From NCBI RefSeq assembly GCF_011378905.1, contig NZ_WTPY01000042.1:1-34253 (forward strand): a stretch of DNA of 34,253 nucleotides. Direction: 5' to 3'. This stretch comes from Paraglaciecola sp. 20A4. GTDB taxonomy: Bacteria > Pseudomonadota > Gammaproteobacteria > Enterobacterales > Alteromonadaceae. This document shows positions 15,428-25,275 of the stretch, piece by piece. The position numbers and the translations under genes are program-made. The notes under the pieces are model-generated. The model worked only from the letters and a program-made list of their open reading frames with translations, made no database searches and was not told the origin of the DNA. Numbering within the stretch: position 1 is the first letter of the stretch; each line of letters begins with the position of its first letter.

Positions 15428-15845
15428 CTTAATAGTTTTTACTCTTCTTATGGCTATTTTGGGTTAATCGTTTGTTCGACATTTGCTGTTACGCCACTGG
15501 ATCTAAGAGGAAATCTTGCATGTATAAGACGAGATGCTCAGTGCTGTAATGCATACAATATCGGTTATTTAATTGCTAACACATATCCAAACGCTTCGCT
15601 TTTCTAGCTAACCAATACACTTGAAAATGACCTATTGCTAAATTTAATAGTAAAAGAATATACACAGCTATTGTTTAACAGCGATAAAATCGTACAAGCA
15701 AACAGTCGTAGTATTCAAGGTTTGTCACATAGCTGCAAATTCAGAATGAGTGACCGTAAAAGCTAGCGTAAAATGGCAGTCCAGCTGGTCACACCTTCCT
15801 GCCTTTTACTTTACTGCTATCAGATTAATCGAGAAAATATGCTAA
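15428..15845. other. Non-coding stretch between convergent genes
   Basis: About 420 bases without a recognisable gene, strong hairpin or repeat, lying between the convergent sulfotransferase and sorbosone-dehydrogenase-like genes. Confidence 0.45.
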
Positions 15846-17189
15846 TTAATTTGGATTGTGCGTGATATAGGTACTGCTAGGGGAGACTCGCCAAATAATA
15901 TTACCTACATCATCTGCGACCAATAAACTTCCGCTATGGTCTAACGCTAAACCGACTGGACGACCTTGGGCTTCATCATCTTTATTCAAGAAATCAATCA
16001 GAATATCCACAGGTTTGCCTATAGGCTGATAATTTTTAAATGGGACAAAAATCACTTTATATCCTGCTTTAGGAGTACGATTCCAAGATCCGTGCTGGCC
16101 GATAAACATACCTTCGCCTAATCCAGCTAAAGCATGCTTTCCTTCGGTGAAAAGCAATCCCAGTGATGCGGTATGTGCTCCTAGGGCATAGTCTGGCTTG
16201 ATGGCTCGCTCAACCAATTCAGGTTCACGTTGCTCAACGCGGGTATCGATATTTTGCCCATAGTAACTGTAAGGCCAGCCATAAAATCCGTTTTCAAGTA
16301 CTGATGTCATATAGTCAGGTACAAGATCATTACCGAGTTCGTCCCTTTCATTAACGACTGTCCAAAGCGTATCACCTGACCACGTCATACCAACGGGATT
16401 ACGTAACCCCGAAGCGAATGTTCTATGTTTTGCTGTTGCTATATCAATCTCCCAAATCGCAGCTCGGCCTAATTCCGCATCAAAACCATTTTCAGCAATG
16501 TTGCTGTTTGAGCCGATAGATGCGTAAAGCTTGCGACCATCTTTACTGGCAATAATATTTTTTGTCCAATGATGGTTCAATTTCCCTGCGGGCAATTTTA
16601 CTAGCTCAGTGGGCGCCTTGGTAATTTTGGTTTGCCCTTGTTGATAAGGGAAACTCACAATGGCATCGGTATTGGCTACATAAAGGGTGTTGCCCACTAA
16701 TGCCATACCGAATGGAGAGTGTAAGTTTTCCAGAAAGGTCGTCTTGGTTTCAGCAACGCCGTCTTTATCGGCATCACGCAGTAACGTAATGCGATCGGCG
16801 CTTGGAGTACCTGCACCTGCTTTTGACATCACTTTTTGGGTTACCCATTGCTTTAGGCCTCCGTCTTCATCGTGCTTCTTGGGTTTATTACTTTCAGCAA
16901 CCAATACATCACCATTGGGTAATGTATATAACCATCTTGGATGAACTAAATCTTGCGCAAAGCGACTTACCTGCATTGAAGTCGAGGGTGCTGTAGGCTT
17001 TTCACCCTGTAACCAACCAACGGCATTTGCAATATTAACATTTGGGATCAGTGACGAATCAGGCTCAACTAATGTTGGATCGCTACCAAATGTTATTGCA
17101 GGATCGAGTTTTGAGCTGTCAGAGCAGGCGCTCAGTCCGAGGACAGACAAGACCAGCAGGGCAATGGAGATTGAAGGTGTTTGTAACAT
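15846..17189 (-). CDS. Sorbosone-dehydrogenase/PQQ-sugar-dehydrogenase-like lipoprotein
   Basis: Beta-propeller protein of 447 residues in the L-sorbosone dehydrogenase / soluble PQQ glucose dehydrogenase-like superfamily. Recognisable parts are VHPRWLYTLPNGDVLVAE near the start of the propeller, LRDADKDG.AE, SPFGMAL..., GLRNPVGMTW, NGFYGWPYSYYGQN, GQHGSWNR and GRPVGLALD near the end. The N-terminus is a lipoprotein signal with the lipobox LSAC (C22), so it is exported and lipid-anchored. It probably oxidises a sugar or aldehyde in the periplasm or outer membrane, or is a non-catalytic relative. The start was moved 24 codons inward to the ATG with AAGGAAC upstream, which directly precedes the signal peptide. 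It is a single-gene unit. Confidence 0.8.
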   Translation of the reverse strand: MLQTPSISIALLVLSVLGLSACSDSSKLDPAITFGSDPTLVEPDSSLIPNVNIANAVGWLQGEKPTAPSTSMQVSRFAQDLVHPRWLYTLPNGDVLVAESNKPKKHDEDGGLKQWVTQKVMSKAGAGTPSADRITLLRDADKDGVAETKTTFLENLHSPFGMALVGNTLYVANTDAIVSFPYQQGQTKITKAPTELVKLPAGKLNHHWTKNIIASKDGRKLYASIGSNSNIAENGFDAELGRAAIWEIDIATAKHRTFASGLRNPVGMTWSGDTLWTVVNERDELGNDLVPDYMTSVLENGFYGWPYSYYGQNIDTRVEQREPELVERAIKPDYALGAHTASLGLLFTEGKHALAGLGEGMFIGQHGSWNRTPKAGYKVIFVPFKNYQPIGKPVDILIDFLNKDDEAQGRPVGLALDHSGSLLVADDVGNIIWRVSPSSTYITHNPN

Positions 17190-17506
17190 GGTAGTTCCTT
17201 GAATAAACGGATATAGCACAGCAAAATTAAAAGCATTTATGATTTGCCACAATGTGGTCAATAACCTGATAGCGTGATTAAAATGTGCAAGCGTGAATTT
17301 AATTAGCTCTTAATTATCGATAGTTAATAGCAATAATTCTGCCAATTTTGAACGAGTATAAAGCTTGTTATATCAAATAGCACAAGGCGCGGTTTTTATG
17401 GCTTTGGCGATTTTGAATCGTCAAGTTGCCGAACACTTACACCGAAAAAATGACCTATGGTTGGTAAATTTTACCTAGCGTATTGTAATTTTCCGGCCGC
17501 TTAAAG
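17190..17506. other. Spacer with no recognised gene
   Basis: About 320 AT-rich bases. A plus-strand frame of 27 codons from ATG (near 17399, stop TAG) has no ribosome-binding site and was not called. The region presumably holds the promoter of the sorbosone-dehydrogenase-like gene. Confidence 0.4.
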
Positions 17507-18295
17507 CTATAAATTAGTCAAGTCAACGTGTTCGTCAAATATGTGATATTTTTTAACAAGTAGCGCGTATTCTGGCGATTCTAAAAAGTCTTTTAACGTC
17601 TGATTAAACTGATTTTTAAGCTCGGATTTTAAAAAACCAACTTGGTATGAGTTAGGCGCAAATATATTATGGATAGTCACCGCTTTTCTGCTAGCTGCAG
17701 GCTCTAATATAGCTTGCAGATCATTGAAAATATTGACGTCCATCACAACGACTGACACATGTCCGCCGAGTAGCATAGCAACCTGCTTTTTTTGGTCGGG
17801 TAGTTCAACATATAATGGCGCTTGTTTAGCGGCTAAAGCATATTCTGCGCCCAAATTTTTTGAAGCAGTTTGATATGCGGCAATGGCAAAGTGATTAAGA
17901 TCCTTTGGTCGTTTTATGGCAATATTTTGAGATTGTAAACTTATGGCAACATTTTGATATTGAATGTAATTGTCAGTCAACTGCACTTGGTCACCCGCTA
18001 AAGTCTTGGTCAACGTGAGTGCCGCATCCACGTGACCACGCACTAGCATATCAACCGAACGTCCGTAGGGTACGTAAATAGGTTTAAACGCGTACCCCAT
18101 ATGAGAGAATATTTTGCGTACTAAATCTAATTCAAAACCACTATCGTCAGTAGAGTTTACATAAGGCGGTTTGCTCCAGCCAACTGCTACTTCAAGGGTC
18201 TGCTTGTCTTTGTTCGCCTGTACCTTTGAACACGCAAGAACTGATAATATTATTCCCCATAAGGCGAACTGCAATAGGTTAGGCTTGATACTCAT
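17507..18295 (-). CDS. Orphan family-3 extracellular solute-binding protein
   Basis: Protein of 262 residues with the bacterial extracellular solute-binding family 3 fold. It begins LEVAVGWSKPPYV and GFELDLVRKIF (the usual '.pPf.....G.g.Dl...i' block), followed by VDMLVRGHVDAALTLT. The N-terminus is hydrophobic with a cysteine (VLAC, C22), giving either a lipoprotein or a cleaved signal near VQA. No ABC permease or ATPase gene is adjacent. It may therefore be an orphan periplasmic sensor-like protein of the type common in Alteromonadales, not a transporter subunit. The start has a GAGAG site upstream. The ligand is unknown; amino acid or other small polar molecules are typical. Confidence 0.75.
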   Translation of the reverse strand: MSIKPNLLQFALWGIILSVLACSKVQANKDKQTLEVAVGWSKPPYVNSTDDSGFELDLVRKIFSHMGYAFKPIYVPYGRSVDMLVRGHVDAALTLTKTLAGDQVQLTDNYIQYQNVAISLQSQNIAIKRPKDLNHFAIAAYQTASKNLGAEYALAAKQAPLYVELPDQKKQVAMLLGGHVSVVVMDVNIFNDLQAILEPAASRKAVTIHNIFAPNSYQVGFLKSELKNQFNQTLKDFLESPEYALLVKKYHIFDEHVDLTNL

Positions 18296-18434
18296 GTTGT
18301 ACTCTCAACTATGCTTAATAACGTCGCTACTCGTGACGACTGATTTTTCAGATTAATTCTTAATAAATCAAGGTTTTAGTTGAGTTTTGCTATGCTATTT
18401 AAAGCATCATAACAACATTAAATTACCTGAGTTT

Positions 18435-19442
18435 TTAAGATGCTTTGTACATTTTTTTGCTGTCAGCCAGAAGTTTTATACTGTGTAAACGCGCTTTTTG
18501 ATCATGAATCGGAAATGAAAATATCACTTCATCAACCTGGCTATTTTCAATAAAGCGAGCCAACTGGCTATGAGCCGTTTCGGGCGAACCAACAATGGCG
18601 TACTGCAACGTATGTTCAATCATTGACAGTTCTGCCGGGCTGCACACCGCATTAATATCATCTACTGGTCTTGCGAAAGGTTTGTTCGCTCCTCGTCGTA
18701 GATTGGCAAATTGCTGCTGAAGCGAGGTGTACAAATATTTAGCTTCATCATCAGTATCGGCAATTACAGCCATTACGCCAGCCATAGTGTAGGGCTGGGC
18801 TAATTGAGCGGAGGGTTTAAACTGACTGCGATAGATATTGAGCGCATCGAACAAAGCATCAGGGGCAAAATGTGAGGCAAAAGAGTAGGGCAGTCCGAAC
18901 TGCGCTGCTAGTTGTGCGCTGTATAAGCTCGAGCCAAGTAACCAAATTGGCACGTGACTATCGTTACCTGGCACAGCGAGTATAGTCTGTTCTTCACTGG
19001 GCGTGCCTAAATAGCGCTGTAATGTACGCACATCATTCGGGTAATCTTCAACACCTGCTTGCATATTGCGTCTAAGCGCTCTGGCTGTAGCCATATCAGT
19101 GCCGGGGGCACGACCTAAACCCAAATCAACTCTGTCAGGAAAAAGCGCAGCCAAGGTACCAAATTGCTCAGCGATAATTAAAGGTGAGTGATTTGGTAAC
19201 ATGATGCCACCGGAACCAATACGTATTTTATGGGTGGCGGCTCCAATATGACCCAGCACAACGGCTGTGGCTGAGCTACCTACACCGCGCATGCCATGGT
19301 GTTCGGCCAACCAGACTCGGTTGTAACCTAATTTTTCGGCATGAACAGCCAGTTGCCGGCTATTTTCTAACGTTTGTGAAATGCTGTGACCTTGGGCGAT
19401 GGGAACCAAATCTAAAATGGAAAAAGGTGTCGAGGCTGTCAT
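18435..19442 (-). CDS. yhbW: Luciferase-like flavin-dependent oxidoreductase, YhbW type
   Basis: Protein of 335 residues in the bacterial luciferase-like monooxygenase family, MsnO8/YhbW group. Matching blocks are [79 protein letters not shown] and QARLHS, all shared with E. coli YhbW as I remember it. The fold is an FMN-linked TIM barrel acting in the cytoplasm. The substrate of YhbW-like proteins is not established. The start has AAGGA nine bases upstream. It is transcribed alone, between the solute-binding protein and dipeptidase E on the same strand. Confidence 0.88.
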   Translation of the reverse strand: MTASTPFSILDLVPIAQGHSISQTLENSRQLAVHAEKLGYNRVWLAEHHGMRGVGSSATAVVLGHIGAATHKIRIGSGGIMLPNHSPLIIAEQFGTLAALFPDRVDLGLGRAPGTDMATARALRRNMQAGVEDYPNDVRTLQRYLGTPSEEQTILAVPGNDSHVPIWLLGSSLYSAQLAAQFGLPYSFASHFAPDALFDALNIYRSQFKPSAQLAQPYTMAGVMAVIADTDDEAKYLYTSLQQQFANLRRGANKPFARPVDDINAVCSPAELSMIEHTLQYAIVGSPETAHSQLARFIENSQVDEVIFSFPIHDQKARLHSIKLLADSKKMYKAS

Positions 19443-19596
19443 GGATAAATGTCCTTAAATACGACTGATAAAAATATGTGGGGGTGACAGCAATGGATTG
19501 CAAGTGCTTTTCGCCTCTACTAAATATTCGCATTATGTCTATTAATCATCAATAACCAGCAAAGCTTTAAACGCAGCTTTACTGGATATTTGTTGC

Positions 19597-20298
19597 TTAT
19601 TTTAGGGTTAAGTAGGTACTTAAATTTTGGCCAGGCGAAATCACGCTTTGGTTGCCCTTTTCAAATACAACCGCGGATAAATCTCCTTGCAACGTTAGGG
19701 TATTTCCCTTGCGCACAAGTGCAGTGCCTTCTCTTAAACCAATCACAGGCATACTTGGATTGAGAACACAAAACTCTGTAATACGTTGGGCGCGTGTTTC
19801 GCCGTTATGCCCAGGAGGTTGATAATCACTGTAATGAGGATTGAGCTGAAAAGGCACCAGATGTAATGCATTAAATGAAGGCGGAAATATGATCGGCATA
19901 TCGTTGGTGGTCCGGATTGAATGACCACATATGTTTGCTCCAGCACTCCAGCCTACATAAGGCTTGTCATTTCTTACTTGTTCTTGAATGCATTCAATTA
20001 AATTATTGCTGTATAACTGGTGTAATAAATGAAAAGTATTGCCGCCCCCGACAATGATGGCATCGGCTTGAGCTAAGGCTATGTAGGGATCGACATGAGC
20101 TTCAATACCGCTAATAGCTAATTTAGGGAGAGCTGCCTGCACTTTAGCTGTGTAACTCGGCCAGTCGATAGTCACGCCAGCATAAGGAATAAAAACGATA
20201 TTTTTGCAATCAGCCAAGTGGCTTTCAATCATCTGCCTAGCGTGAGCTAGATATTCTTCATCTCCCGCTCTGGAGCTGCTTAACATCAATAAATTCAC
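19597..20298 (-). CDS. pepE: Dipeptidase E (peptidase S51)
   Basis: Cytoplasmic alpha-aspartyl dipeptidase of 233 residues, close to E. coli PepE (229), which hydrolyses Asp-X dipeptides. The serine nucleophile is S118 in GWSAG. D133 in RTTNDMPI and H155 in QLNPHYS complete the site, and VGGGNTFHLL (83-92) forms the elbow region. The start was moved nine codons inward from the upstream GTG at 20323-20325 to the GTG at 20296-20298. An AGGA lies six bases before it, and the protein then begins MNLLMLSSS, aligned with E. coli MELLLLSNS. It stands alone between the YhbW-like gene and the terminator of the second TonB receptor. Confidence 0.9.
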   Translation of the reverse strand: MNLLMLSSSRAGDEEYLAHARQMIESHLADCKNIVFIPYAGVTIDWPSYTAKVQAALPKLAISGIEAHVDPYIALAQADAIIVGGGNTFHLLHQLYSNNLIECIQEQVRNDKPYVGWSAGANICGHSIRTTNDMPIIFPPSFNALHLVPFQLNPHYSDYQPPGHNGETRAQRITEFCVLNPSMPVIGLREGTALVRKGNTLTLQGDLSAVVFEKGNQSVISPGQNLSTYLTLK

Positions 20299-20382
20299 AA
20301 CGCTTCCTTCTAAAGGTTCAAACACAGAATGTGCAGGAATGATAACAAGTCGTTAACTAACTTGATAACCGAAAAATAGACA

Positions 20383-20406
20383 ATAAAAAGCCGACTTGCG
20401 TCGGCT
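20383..20406 (-). terminator. Rho-independent terminator of the second TonB receptor
   Basis: On the minus strand AGCCGAC, a GCAA tetraloop and GTCGGCT form a perfect seven-base stem directly followed by TTTT. It begins about 20 bases after the receptor's stop. Confidence 0.85.
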
Positions 20407-20425
20407 ATTGACGTTGACGTCTTGT

Positions 20426-23014
20426 TTAAAAACGTTTTTTCAACGTAATGCCATACGTAGCAGGCTCAGCCATATAAGCGTTAAGTTTGCCTTCTTGTAA
20501 CGGCGTATTGAAGTTTGTACGGTTAATGTACTCTTCATCTAACACGTTTCGGCCCCATAAAATAACGTCCATATCGTATTCAGTGAAATTCATGAACAAA
20601 CGTAGATTCAAGATATTGTAAGAGTCTTGAACCGCATATGGGTCGTTACTACCATCGAGAATGACATCGCCTGTGTAACTAAATTCACCTTGAATGTAAG
20701 CGTAGATGCTGTCACTTAATTCAAAGTCTTTCTTAACACTCAATACTGCATAGTTTTCAGGCTCACCCCCTGGGCGGTCTCCTGAACGATCACAGAAATT
20801 ATCCGTAGGATTAACTCGGCCTGGGTCGTCAATACCTGTGTGCCATGTATAAGCGGTCCAACAATTCCCCGCTTCAAAGGTTTTATATTCCGCATTAACC
20901 AGAGCGTAACCAAAATGTACTTCGACCGATTCAACTGGCAACCATGTTGCTTCTAGCTCCATACCTGAAATTTCATAATCGCCGGCATTTTGCAGATTAA
21001 AACCATTACCAGTAAACGTGTTTGCCTGAAAGTCATCCACAGTGGTGTAGTGCGCTGCAGCATTGACACGCAAGTTTTGTTCGCGGAAATCCTTCTTAAC
21101 ACCTAGTTCAAATGATTGAGATGTTTCAGCATCAAAAATTGGATTGAAACCAACAGCAATACGATCGGTGTTAGTTCCACCAGATTTGTAGCCATTGCCA
21201 TATGATGCATACAGTAAGGTATCGCTATCAGCCTGATAACTGAGTTTTAACGTGCCGCTAATTTGATCATCGCTTAGGCTTTCTTGAATATTACTTCGTG
21301 GACTGGTTGTAGTGCCAAGTAGGGGAAAAGCCCAACCTGCTTCACTAAAACCTTGAAAATTAACCAAGGTAGCTTGACCTGCCGCGGTGGTCAAATCTAT
21401 GGCTCCTGCTGCTATTCCGCCCGCTGTGGTTAACGCCGCGACCAAATCAACAGGGGTGTTGCCCGCTAAACCATTAATGTCCGGTCCAACCTCGGTAAAC
21501 ACCGTCAGTAAGTCTTTTTTCTCTTTGGTGAAACGCAAACCAGCAGTAAGGGTAAATTCATCGCTTAATTTATAATCGAACTGTCCAAATATCGCATAGC
21601 TCTTGTGTTCCTGTTCCGCAACATGGTTAAAGCCAGTGCCCGCAGGAGCACCCGCTGCCCGAGGAGCTATGAGTCCCACTGATGCCAAACCATCGATACC
21701 CCCCAATAAACTACTAAATGAGCCTGCTACGCCTGTTAATGCATCCACATTTTGGCCTAGCACCCCAAGTGCAAAACCGTCAAAAATAGTATCTGTGTAT
21801 AAGCTGTATTCAAGATCTAGGTCTTGGGTAAAGTAGTAAGCACCCAGAATAAAGTTAAGATCTTCGCTGGTGTAATCTAAACGAAATTCTTGTGAAAACG
21901 AGTTTTGTTGTGAATCGTTACTGGTGCCGAAAAGATCAGCATCGGTGAAGTCACTATCTATATTGTCGTACGAATCGAATGCGCGATAGGCTGATATTGA
22001 GACAAAGGTATAGTTTTCATCTAAATCCCAATCGAATTCAGCGGAGATCCCACGGTCTTTCATCGTCGCTACAGGTAAAAACGAGACTGCTACTTCACGG
22101 TCGTAGAATGCCTCACCACCAGGAAAACGAGTGCCTCCTAATTGGTTGATTGCGGCGTCAGTGCCAAATTTACCCGGTATTTCGTTGGCTTCAAAATTGC
22201 TCAATTGTACTGGTGCACCACAACATATTTCGTCTATCTCGGCGTAATCAGCAATAATCCGCAAAGACATGTCTTCATTTGGTGTATATAGCGCTTGCAA
22301 GCGACCGCCAAAACGATCTCGATCGTTTAGAGTGTCTTCACCTAGGTTAACGTCGCTTATAGTGCCGTCACGATTACTTGAGAAGCCAGTAGCGCGAAAT
22401 GCCAACACATCGTCAATTGCTGATACCGACATTGCCCCAGATAAATTCACCAAGCCGTAATTACCTACAGTTGCTTCAACAAAACCATCACCGCCGCCAT
22501 GACTTGGTGCTACAGTCGATATTAAAATGGCGCCTGAGGGGGTATTTTTACCGAATAAAGTACCTTGAGGCCCGCGCAGCACTTCAACAGCAGCCACATC
22601 TACCAAGTTGTTAATCATGGAGTTTTGGCGCGCTCTGTAAACGCCGTCAACGTATAAGCCTACTGAAGATTCTAAACCAAAGTTTTGTGAAGACGTGCCC
22701 ACACCTCGAATTGAGAAACTGGAGTTGGTGGCACTTTGACTCTGAAACGCACCTAAGCCTGGGACATTGGTTTGCAGATCGTACATATCTTTTATGACTG
22801 CTTCAGCCATAGCTTCGCCACTAAAGGCGGTAACCGATACAGGCACTTCTTGAAGATTTTGCGCACGTTTTTGCGCGGTAACAGTGATAGTTTCTAACCC
22901 TTTCTCTTCAGGCGTTTTCTCTTGAGCTAAAGAGAATCCACTGTTAAGGGCAAGACTCAAGGTAATTAATGATGCTAATGGGGAGCGTTTTAAACGATTG
23001 GGTAACTTAGGCAT
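20426..23014 (-). CDS. TonB-dependent outer-membrane receptor, second copy
   Basis: Outer-membrane receptor of 862 residues. A signal peptide covers about 1-30 (cut after SLA), followed by a TonB-box-like LETITVTA (40-47), a plug with VPVSVTAFSG, FSIRGVGT, VGLYVDGVYRAR and VEVLRGPQGTLFGKNTPSGA, then a barrel ending KKRF. This is the common alphaproteobacterial/Alteromonadales 'OMC' style of receptor, unlike the receptor at 6753. It is divergent from the acyl-CoA dehydrogenase operon, so a hydrophobic or acyl substrate is possible; this rests only on position. The ATG at 23012-23014 was preferred to that at 23030-23032 because AGAGAAG precedes it. The upstream ATG would add six residues. Confidence 0.85.
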   Translation of the reverse strand: MPKLPNRLKRSPLASLITLSLALNSGFSLAQEKTPEEKGLETITVTAQKRAQNLQEVPVSVTAFSGEAMAEAVIKDMYDLQTNVPGLGAFQSQSATNSSFSIRGVGTSSQNFGLESSVGLYVDGVYRARQNSMINNLVDVAAVEVLRGPQGTLFGKNTPSGAILISTVAPSHGGGDGFVEATVGNYGLVNLSGAMSVSAIDDVLAFRATGFSSNRDGTISDVNLGEDTLNDRDRFGGRLQALYTPNEDMSLRIIADYAEIDEICCGAPVQLSNFEANEIPGKFGTDAAINQLGGTRFPGGEAFYDREVAVSFLPVATMKDRGISAEFDWDLDENYTFVSISAYRAFDSYDNIDSDFTDADLFGTSNDSQQNSFSQEFRLDYTSEDLNFILGAYYFTQDLDLEYSLYTDTIFDGFALGVLGQNVDALTGVAGSFSSLLGGIDGLASVGLIAPRAAGAPAGTGFNHVAEQEHKSYAIFGQFDYKLSDEFTLTAGLRFTKEKKDLLTVFTEVGPDINGLAGNTPVDLVAALTTAGGIAAGAIDLTTAAGQATLVNFQGFSEAGWAFPLLGTTTSPRSNIQESLSDDQISGTLKLSYQADSDTLLYASYGNGYKSGGTNTDRIAVGFNPIFDAETSQSFELGVKKDFREQNLRVNAAAHYTTVDDFQANTFTGNGFNLQNAGDYEISGMELEATWLPVESVEVHFGYALVNAEYKTFEAGNCWTAYTWHTGIDDPGRVNPTDNFCDRSGDRPGGEPENYAVLSVKKDFELSDSIYAYIQGEFSYTGDVILDGSNDPYAVQDSYNILNLRLFMNFTEYDMDVILWGRNVLDEEYINRTNFNTPLQEGKLNAYMAEPATYGITLKKRF

Positions 23015-23341
23015 TATTATACTTCTCTTCATGTGTTAGCTGAGGCCCTTACACTTTATTATTTGAATTTTGACATCAGTAAGGGCTACGGGACCCAACA
23101 CATTGCAAATAATGCAACTAGTCGGATGAGCATAAGAGTGCAAGTTTTCTAGTTAAAAGTAAATGCTACGTTAGTAAAATGTTAATCCTTTTTCTGTTGT
23201 TATTAATAGCGCGCAACCCTCGTCCTTCTTACCTTTGTCATAGACATAATGTTAATCAATACAAAACCATTAAAATAATCAATTAAACTAATAGTAGCTT
23301 TATCTCTACTATCATTTTCAGATTTAAACTGAGGTGGTTAC
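23015..23341. promoter_or_regulatory. Divergent promoter region, no gene
   Basis: About 330 AT-rich bases between the divergently read TonB receptor and the histidine-phosphatase-fold gene. It must carry promoters for both directions. I could not pick out convincing -35/-10 pairs or a dyad operator. No regulator gene is adjacent. Confidence 0.4.
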
Positions 23342-24019
23342 ATGTCAGAGTTTTATATTGTACGTCACGGACAAGCATCTTTTGGTGCAGATAATTACGA
23401 CAAGTTGAGCCCATTGGGCCATCAGCAATCCGATTGGTTGGGTGAGTATCTTGCTGAGCGTAATCTTGAGTTTAGCCAATTGTGGTTAGGTGAAATGGTT
23501 CGTCATCAAGAAACGGCCAGCGGTATTCTTCGGGGCTTGAATACTGATTTGGAAACGGTAACCCATAGCGGATTAAATGAGTTTGATTTTCAAAATATTG
23601 CGACTGCGTACTTAACCGATCATCCCAAGGATGCTGTGCAAAAAGGCGCGCCACCGGCAGAGTTTTACCGATTGCTTAAAAAGGCGATGGGAGCTTGGTC
23701 GAATGAGCAGTTAGACCCCAGCATGTTAAAAGAAACGTGGGGAGAGTTTCGCCAACGTGTGTTTGCTGTGCTCAGTGCAATGCGCAAGGAGACTCATGAT
23801 AAGCCCATTCTTTTGGTTAGTTCAGGTGGGGCTATATCTATGTTGATGAGCATAGTACTTGAGCTTGATGCCAAACATGTGATTGAACTTAACATGCAAG
23901 TTCGTAACGCCAGTTACAGTCATTTCTTTTTTAATCGCGATACTGTGCGGTTAAGTAGCTTTAATAATGTACCGCATCTCGATTTACCCGAGCGTGTTGG
24001 TGCTGTCACGTTTAGTTAA
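23342..24019 (+). CDS. Histidine-phosphatase-fold protein lacking the second catalytic histidine
   Basis: Protein of 225 residues in the histidine phosphatase (phosphoglycerate-mutase-like) superfamily. It has the phospho-acceptor motif VRHGQAS (R8, H9, G10) and the second arginine in R54-H-Q-E-T-A. The C-terminal motif, usually a serine- or threonine-HGG, reads VSSGGAIS, with S161 in place of the second conserved histidine. E80 (LNEFDF) could be the acid. It may be a phosphatase with altered chemistry. First gene of a plus-strand operon with an acyl-CoA dehydrogenase and an APH kinase, where dephosphorylation of a phosphoryl-acyl intermediate is one idea. A GAGGTGG site precedes the ATG; the next gene starts 15 bases after the stop. 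Confidence 0.85.
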   Translation: MSEFYIVRHGQASFGADNYDKLSPLGHQQSDWLGEYLAERNLEFSQLWLGEMVRHQETASGILRGLNTDLETVTHSGLNEFDFQNIATAYLTDHPKDAVQKGAPPAEFYRLLKKAMGAWSNEQLDPSMLKETWGEFRQRVFAVLSAMRKETHDKPILLVSSGGAISMLMSIVLELDAKHVIELNMQVRNASYSHFFFNRDTVRLSSFNNVPHLDLPERVGAVTFS

Positions 24020-24034
24020 ATGGAATAAAATACT

Positions 24035-25261
24035 ATGAACTTCGATTATTCAGAGAAAACACAAGATCTTATTGCTCGTTTAGAAGCCTTTATGGATGAG
24101 CACATTTACCCAAATGAGAAACAATATTTAGCCGATGTACAAGCCGCTAGCGCTAATCCAGAAACACGTTGGAAAACATTACCCTTAATAGAAGAGTTAA
24201 AAGAGAAAGCGAAAGCCGCCGGCTTGTGGAATCTGTTTTTACCTGAAGAATATCTACCTTACGGTGCAGGTTTGAACAACCTAGAGTATGCGCCTTTATG
24301 TGAAATTATGGGTCGTGTTATGTTCAGCTCTGAAGTGTTTAACTGCAGTGCGCCCGATACGGGCAATATGGAAGTATTAGCACGATATGGTTCTGAGGAA
24401 GACAAGAAAAAGTGGTTAGAGCCGTTACTTGAAGGCAAGGTACGTTCAGGTTTTGCTATGACTGAGCCAGCTGTTGCGTCTTCAGATGCTACCAATATTG
24501 AAACTTCTATTGTGCGTGACGGTGATGAATACGTTATAAACGGACGTAAATGGTATACCAGCGGTGCTATGAACGAAGATTGTAAAGTTCTGGTCGTCAT
24601 GGGTAAAACAGATCCATCTGCTCCTCGTCATGAACAGCAATCACAGGTGCTTGTGCCTATTGATACAAAAGGTGTGACGGTTGTACGTCCATTAAGTGCA
24701 ATGGGCTTTTATGATGAACCCGTAGGACACGCCGAAGTGCTGTTTGAAAATGTTCGTGTACCAGCCTCCAGTTTATTAATTGGTGAAGGCAAAGGGTTTG
24801 AAATTGCGCAAGGTCGCTTAGGACCAGGACGGATTCACCACTGTATGCGGTTGATTGGTTGTGCCCAACGTGCGCTAGATTTAGCCTGTGAAAGAGTTGA
24901 ATCTCGGGTAGCTTTTGGCCAGCCATTGAGCAAACAACAATCTGTACGAGAAAGCATCGCGAAAATGCACTGTCAAATTGAACAAGCGCGTTTATTAACA
25001 CTTAAAGCCGCTGACAAGATGGATCGTTACGGCAATAAAGTAGCGCGCGATATCATCGCCGCAATCAAAATTGTTGCACCGACTATGGCATGTAACGTTA
25101 TCGATGAAGCCATTCAAATGCATGGTGCGGCCGGTACTAGCCAAGACTTTATTTTAGCTGGTAGCTACGCGTATGCGCGTACAATCCGCTTAGCAGACGG
25201 TCCGGATCAAGTGCATATGATGCAACTTGGACGTAACCTTATAAAAGATTACAACGCATAA
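24035..25261 (+). CDS. Acyl-CoA dehydrogenase, ACAD10/11-like
   Basis: Flavoprotein of 408 residues. [16 protein letters not shown] and GRKWYTSGA form the FAD/substrate region, [10 protein letters not shown] and QMHGAAG the later FAD contacts. In the catalytic-base region the usual EGT.. is replaced by ADGPDQVH, putting an aspartate (D388) where medium-chain enzymes have glutamate. As I recall, this DGP signature is typical of ACAD10/ACAD11-type proteins, in which an APH-type kinase domain is fused or encoded next door, and such a kinase gene follows here by 14 bases. These enzymes act on 4-phosphorylated hydroxyacyl-CoA in 4-hydroxy-acid breakdown. The exact chain length is unknown. Confidence 0.85.
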   Translation: MNFDYSEKTQDLIARLEAFMDEHIYPNEKQYLADVQAASANPETRWKTLPLIEELKEKAKAAGLWNLFLPEEYLPYGAGLNNLEYAPLCEIMGRVMFSSEVFNCSAPDTGNMEVLARYGSEEDKKKWLEPLLEGKVRSGFAMTEPAVASSDATNIETSIVRDGDEYVINGRKWYTSGAMNEDCKVLVVMGKTDPSAPRHEQQSQVLVPIDTKGVTVVRPLSAMGFYDEPVGHAEVLFENVRVPASSLLIGEGKGFEIAQGRLGPGRIHHCMRLIGCAQRALDLACERVESRVAFGQPLSKQQSVRESIAKMHCQIEQARLLTLKAADKMDRYGNKVARDIIAAIKIVAPTMACNVIDEAIQMHGAAGTSQDFILAGSYAYARTIRLADGPDQVHMMQLGRNLIKDYNA

Positions 25262-25275
25262 TTGGAGTGTAAGCG

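Noticed and set aside
20350-20360. CGTTAACTAA resembling the AHG operator, between pepE and the second receptor
   Set aside because: It lacks the ATTG half and lies downstream of a gene end, not in a promoter of a sugar gene.
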